This document shows, one piece after another, positions 62,403 to 64,000 of a DNA stretch of 64,000 nucleotides. The DNA is taken from positions 19,855,566 to 19,919,565 of the forward strand of contig OX336340.1 in assembly GCA_946902875.1 (NCBI GenBank). Direction: 5' to 3'. The notes beneath the pieces were generated by a model. It ran no database searches. It had not been told where the DNA came from and saw only the letters and a program-made list of their open reading frames with translations. Made by a program: the position numbers and the translations under genes. Source of the DNA: Nematopogon swammerdamellus. Lineage: Eukaryota > Arthropoda > Insecta > Lepidoptera > Adelidae. Positions within the stretch are counted from its first letter, which is position 1, and every line of letters begins with the position of its first letter.

Positions 62403-62999
62403 TTATATTGTGGTTAATTTGATTTGTCAAATTACATAGTTAATTTGTTTGAGACTATAGTTTGAATGAAATACTTTTCAAAATTTTTGACCACCACTTT
62501 AGTGAGGATCTTATTGAGTTCGTAATACTGTTGTACGGGCATGTCCTTAGGTTAGTAATATAAATATAGATGGTCGCGGCCTGCCGGCGGAACGCGGCCG
62601 CCTATCGCTGCTCTGTGCGCTTCCCTGCACCTACCACTGTAATCAACATGTCATCCATTGGTTCTATTGCGATTATCACACAATTTTATGCATAATAAAT
62701 AATAATTTATAATTTATAATTTATGGTGTCATGTTCACATGTTCTGTTATTAAAATCCGCTCAAGGGTTTTCTAGCTACTTACCTAAGGGTGTTGTTTGC
62801 ACTCAATAGGAAAAAATAAAATATTTATTTATTTATTTGTCATAGATCTCTAATGGCAGACTTTAATACAGAAAAAAATAAATATTTTATTGAGACAATG
62901 AAGTTCTCGCAGAAATCAACAACAATATTTTTCATAATATCAGATTAAAAAGTTTTCGAACAAAAGTTTCAGGTTCCCAATTAGAAAGCAAGAAGTTAT
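62403..62999. other. Unassigned sequence
   Basis: Short ATTTATAATTTATAATTTAT simple repeat near 62705. Nothing else. Confidence 0.4.
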
Positions 63000-63275
63000 T
63001 TTTAGGGTTCCGTATCAATGCGGAAGCCTATTAATAAGCTAATCCTACGCGTTCCGTCTGTCTGTATGTCTGTCCTACTGCTGTATCTTATGAACACCTA
63101 GTAACAACCCTAGTAAGGTAGCAAAGAAAGTGCTAAGAATCAAATTAGTACACATTCACTCTACTAAATAATAGATAGATAGAGTAATAGGTAGATGGTT
63201 ATGGTATTTTGACAGGTATAGCAGATCTCCGGAACCCTCCGTGCGTGAGTAAAATTCGCGCTAAACGATTTTTGT
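63000..63275 (+). repeat. Repeat F, shortened copy
   Basis: TTTTTAGGGTTCCGTATCAA, GTTCCGTCTGTCTGTATGTC, then CGGAACCCTCCGTGCGTGAG. Confidence 0.65.
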
Positions 63276-63324
63276 TTTATGAAACCTACCGTTAGTTAGA
63301 AAGCCTACTACCGACCATCAAGGA

Positions 63325-63860
63325 ACTGTCTTCCGGCGAGTGTATTTCCCGAATCTTTTAACCTGGGTGGCTTCAAACATCGTATTGATAGGCTAGCTAG
63401 ACATCCTAACACTCATATCACACACGCTGAATCCCGACAATCAGGGTAAGGAGAATGTGCTGCAAGAACTCTGGTAAATTACAGCACAACACCGACCACC
63501 ACGTTTCGAAAATTATTCGGACAGGATATCTATCGAGCAGCATGTAAGGCACGAAGACCCACCTGCTGCATTAATCGGTGGAAGTATCGCGCTAAAGTGA
63601 GAGGTGGCGAGCCTGTCGCCCTTTAGCACGGCATATTGCCCTTATCCCTTAGTCCGAGTGGGGCCAGTACTTAAAAAAAGAATAGCCCCACTGCATCTGT
63701 CCCCGTGCATGTTGTAAAAGGCGACTAACAACAGTCTGCAAATCTGCTAGCATGGTACGGCGCCTCACTGAGGGTGGTTTCGCGAGGAGGGGTAATTTTG
63801 GCTCTGCCGACTGCTCTATTGGTCCATCGGCATAGCAACCAATTTTGGTTTACATTAAAA
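63325..63860 (+). pseudogene. LINE J 3' end split by SINE B
   Basis: 63325-63421 reads NCLPASVFPESFNLGGFKHR and RIDRLARHPN in the LINE J frame. The continuation (CAACAGTCTGCAAATCTGC, GGTTTCGCGAGGAGG, A-rich tail to about 63860) appears only after a family B element at 63422-63727. Confidence 0.75.
63422..63727 (-). mobile_element. SINE B with inverted head, nested in LINE J
   Basis: On the plus strand, CACACGCTGAATCCCGACAA through GGCACGAAGACCCACCTGC to CCCTTATCCCTTAGTC is family B in reverse. Then the head (GTGGGGCCAGTACTT...AGAATAGCCCCACTGCATCT...AAAAGGCGACTAA) follows in the opposite orientation. CTAAC flanks both borders and may be the target duplication. Confidence 0.65.
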
Positions 63861-64000
63861 AAAGAATTCCTTGTCCCTCTTTGAAAATTTAGCAAGGTGG
63901 TAGCTGACGTGCCGACTTAACTTCAGGGTGAACAAAGCCGTGGACATAAAAAAGGCCTACTCTCTCTACGGAACCTTTCTCGTCAGCGCGACGTTCGTGC
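63861..64000. other. Window end, unassigned
   Basis: Nothing recognised. Confidence 0.4.

Overview
The window looks like nuclear DNA of a moth or butterfly (Lepidoptera). It is AT-rich, has no operon-like gene packing, and is filled with interspersed repeats whose tails and protein relics I recognise from lepidopteran genomes: RTE-, CR1/jockey- and Penelope-type retroelements, SINE-like elements, CAGA and GT microsatellite repeats, and foldback elements. The species cannot be named from this sequence. No complete host protein-coding gene is visible. The window reads as intergenic or intronic sequence.

Layout. 0-8 kb: repeat fragments and a 2.4 kb foldback element made of inverted arrays of a ~109 bp unit (4250-6655). 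8-16 kb: a longer copy of a 'GACATGTGG' retroelement, a possible host exon on the minus strand (9212-9431), a tRNA-like unit, a ~370 bp palindrome, a SINE with a 5S-rRNA-like head, and a tandem array open on both strands. 16.6-19.06 kb: one element carrying about 23 copies of a 68 bp minisatellite plus three copies of a ~250 bp repeat. 20.6-23.5 kb: a GT-microsatellite/hairpin element, a possible promoter plus first exon, and LINE relics. 23.8-29.2 kb: the only intact gene pair, a non-LTR retrotransposon with a PHD-finger/coiled-coil ORF1 and an endonuclease-reverse transcriptase ORF2. 29.2-38 kb: SINEs, a possible 3' terminal exon (32275-32325), a G-rich tract and an exact 163 bp tandem duplication. 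38.3-39.04 kb: a Penelope-like relic with GIY-YIG remains, inverted flanks and a hammerhead-like motif. 40.5-51.7 kb: composite elements, palindromes, a deleted Tc1/mariner element with TA target sites, and an RTE tail. 52-64 kb: more SINEs, LINE tails (several nested inside one another), a GC island at 56.47-56.64 kb and further palindromes.

How the parts relate. The intact LINE encodes its own RNA-binding protein and its own nicking/reverse-transcription enzyme. The SINE-like families (named A, B and C here) encode nothing. Families A and C share a central core but carry different heads (a tRNA A-box plus 5S-like head, a tRNA-like head, or a hairpin head shared with B). That modularity, the Penelope relic, the LINE's dimeric 5' repeats and the satellite-bearing foldback elements are the most interesting content. 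Family letters are labels for this window only. All family assignments rest on reading motifs by eye; no database search was run.
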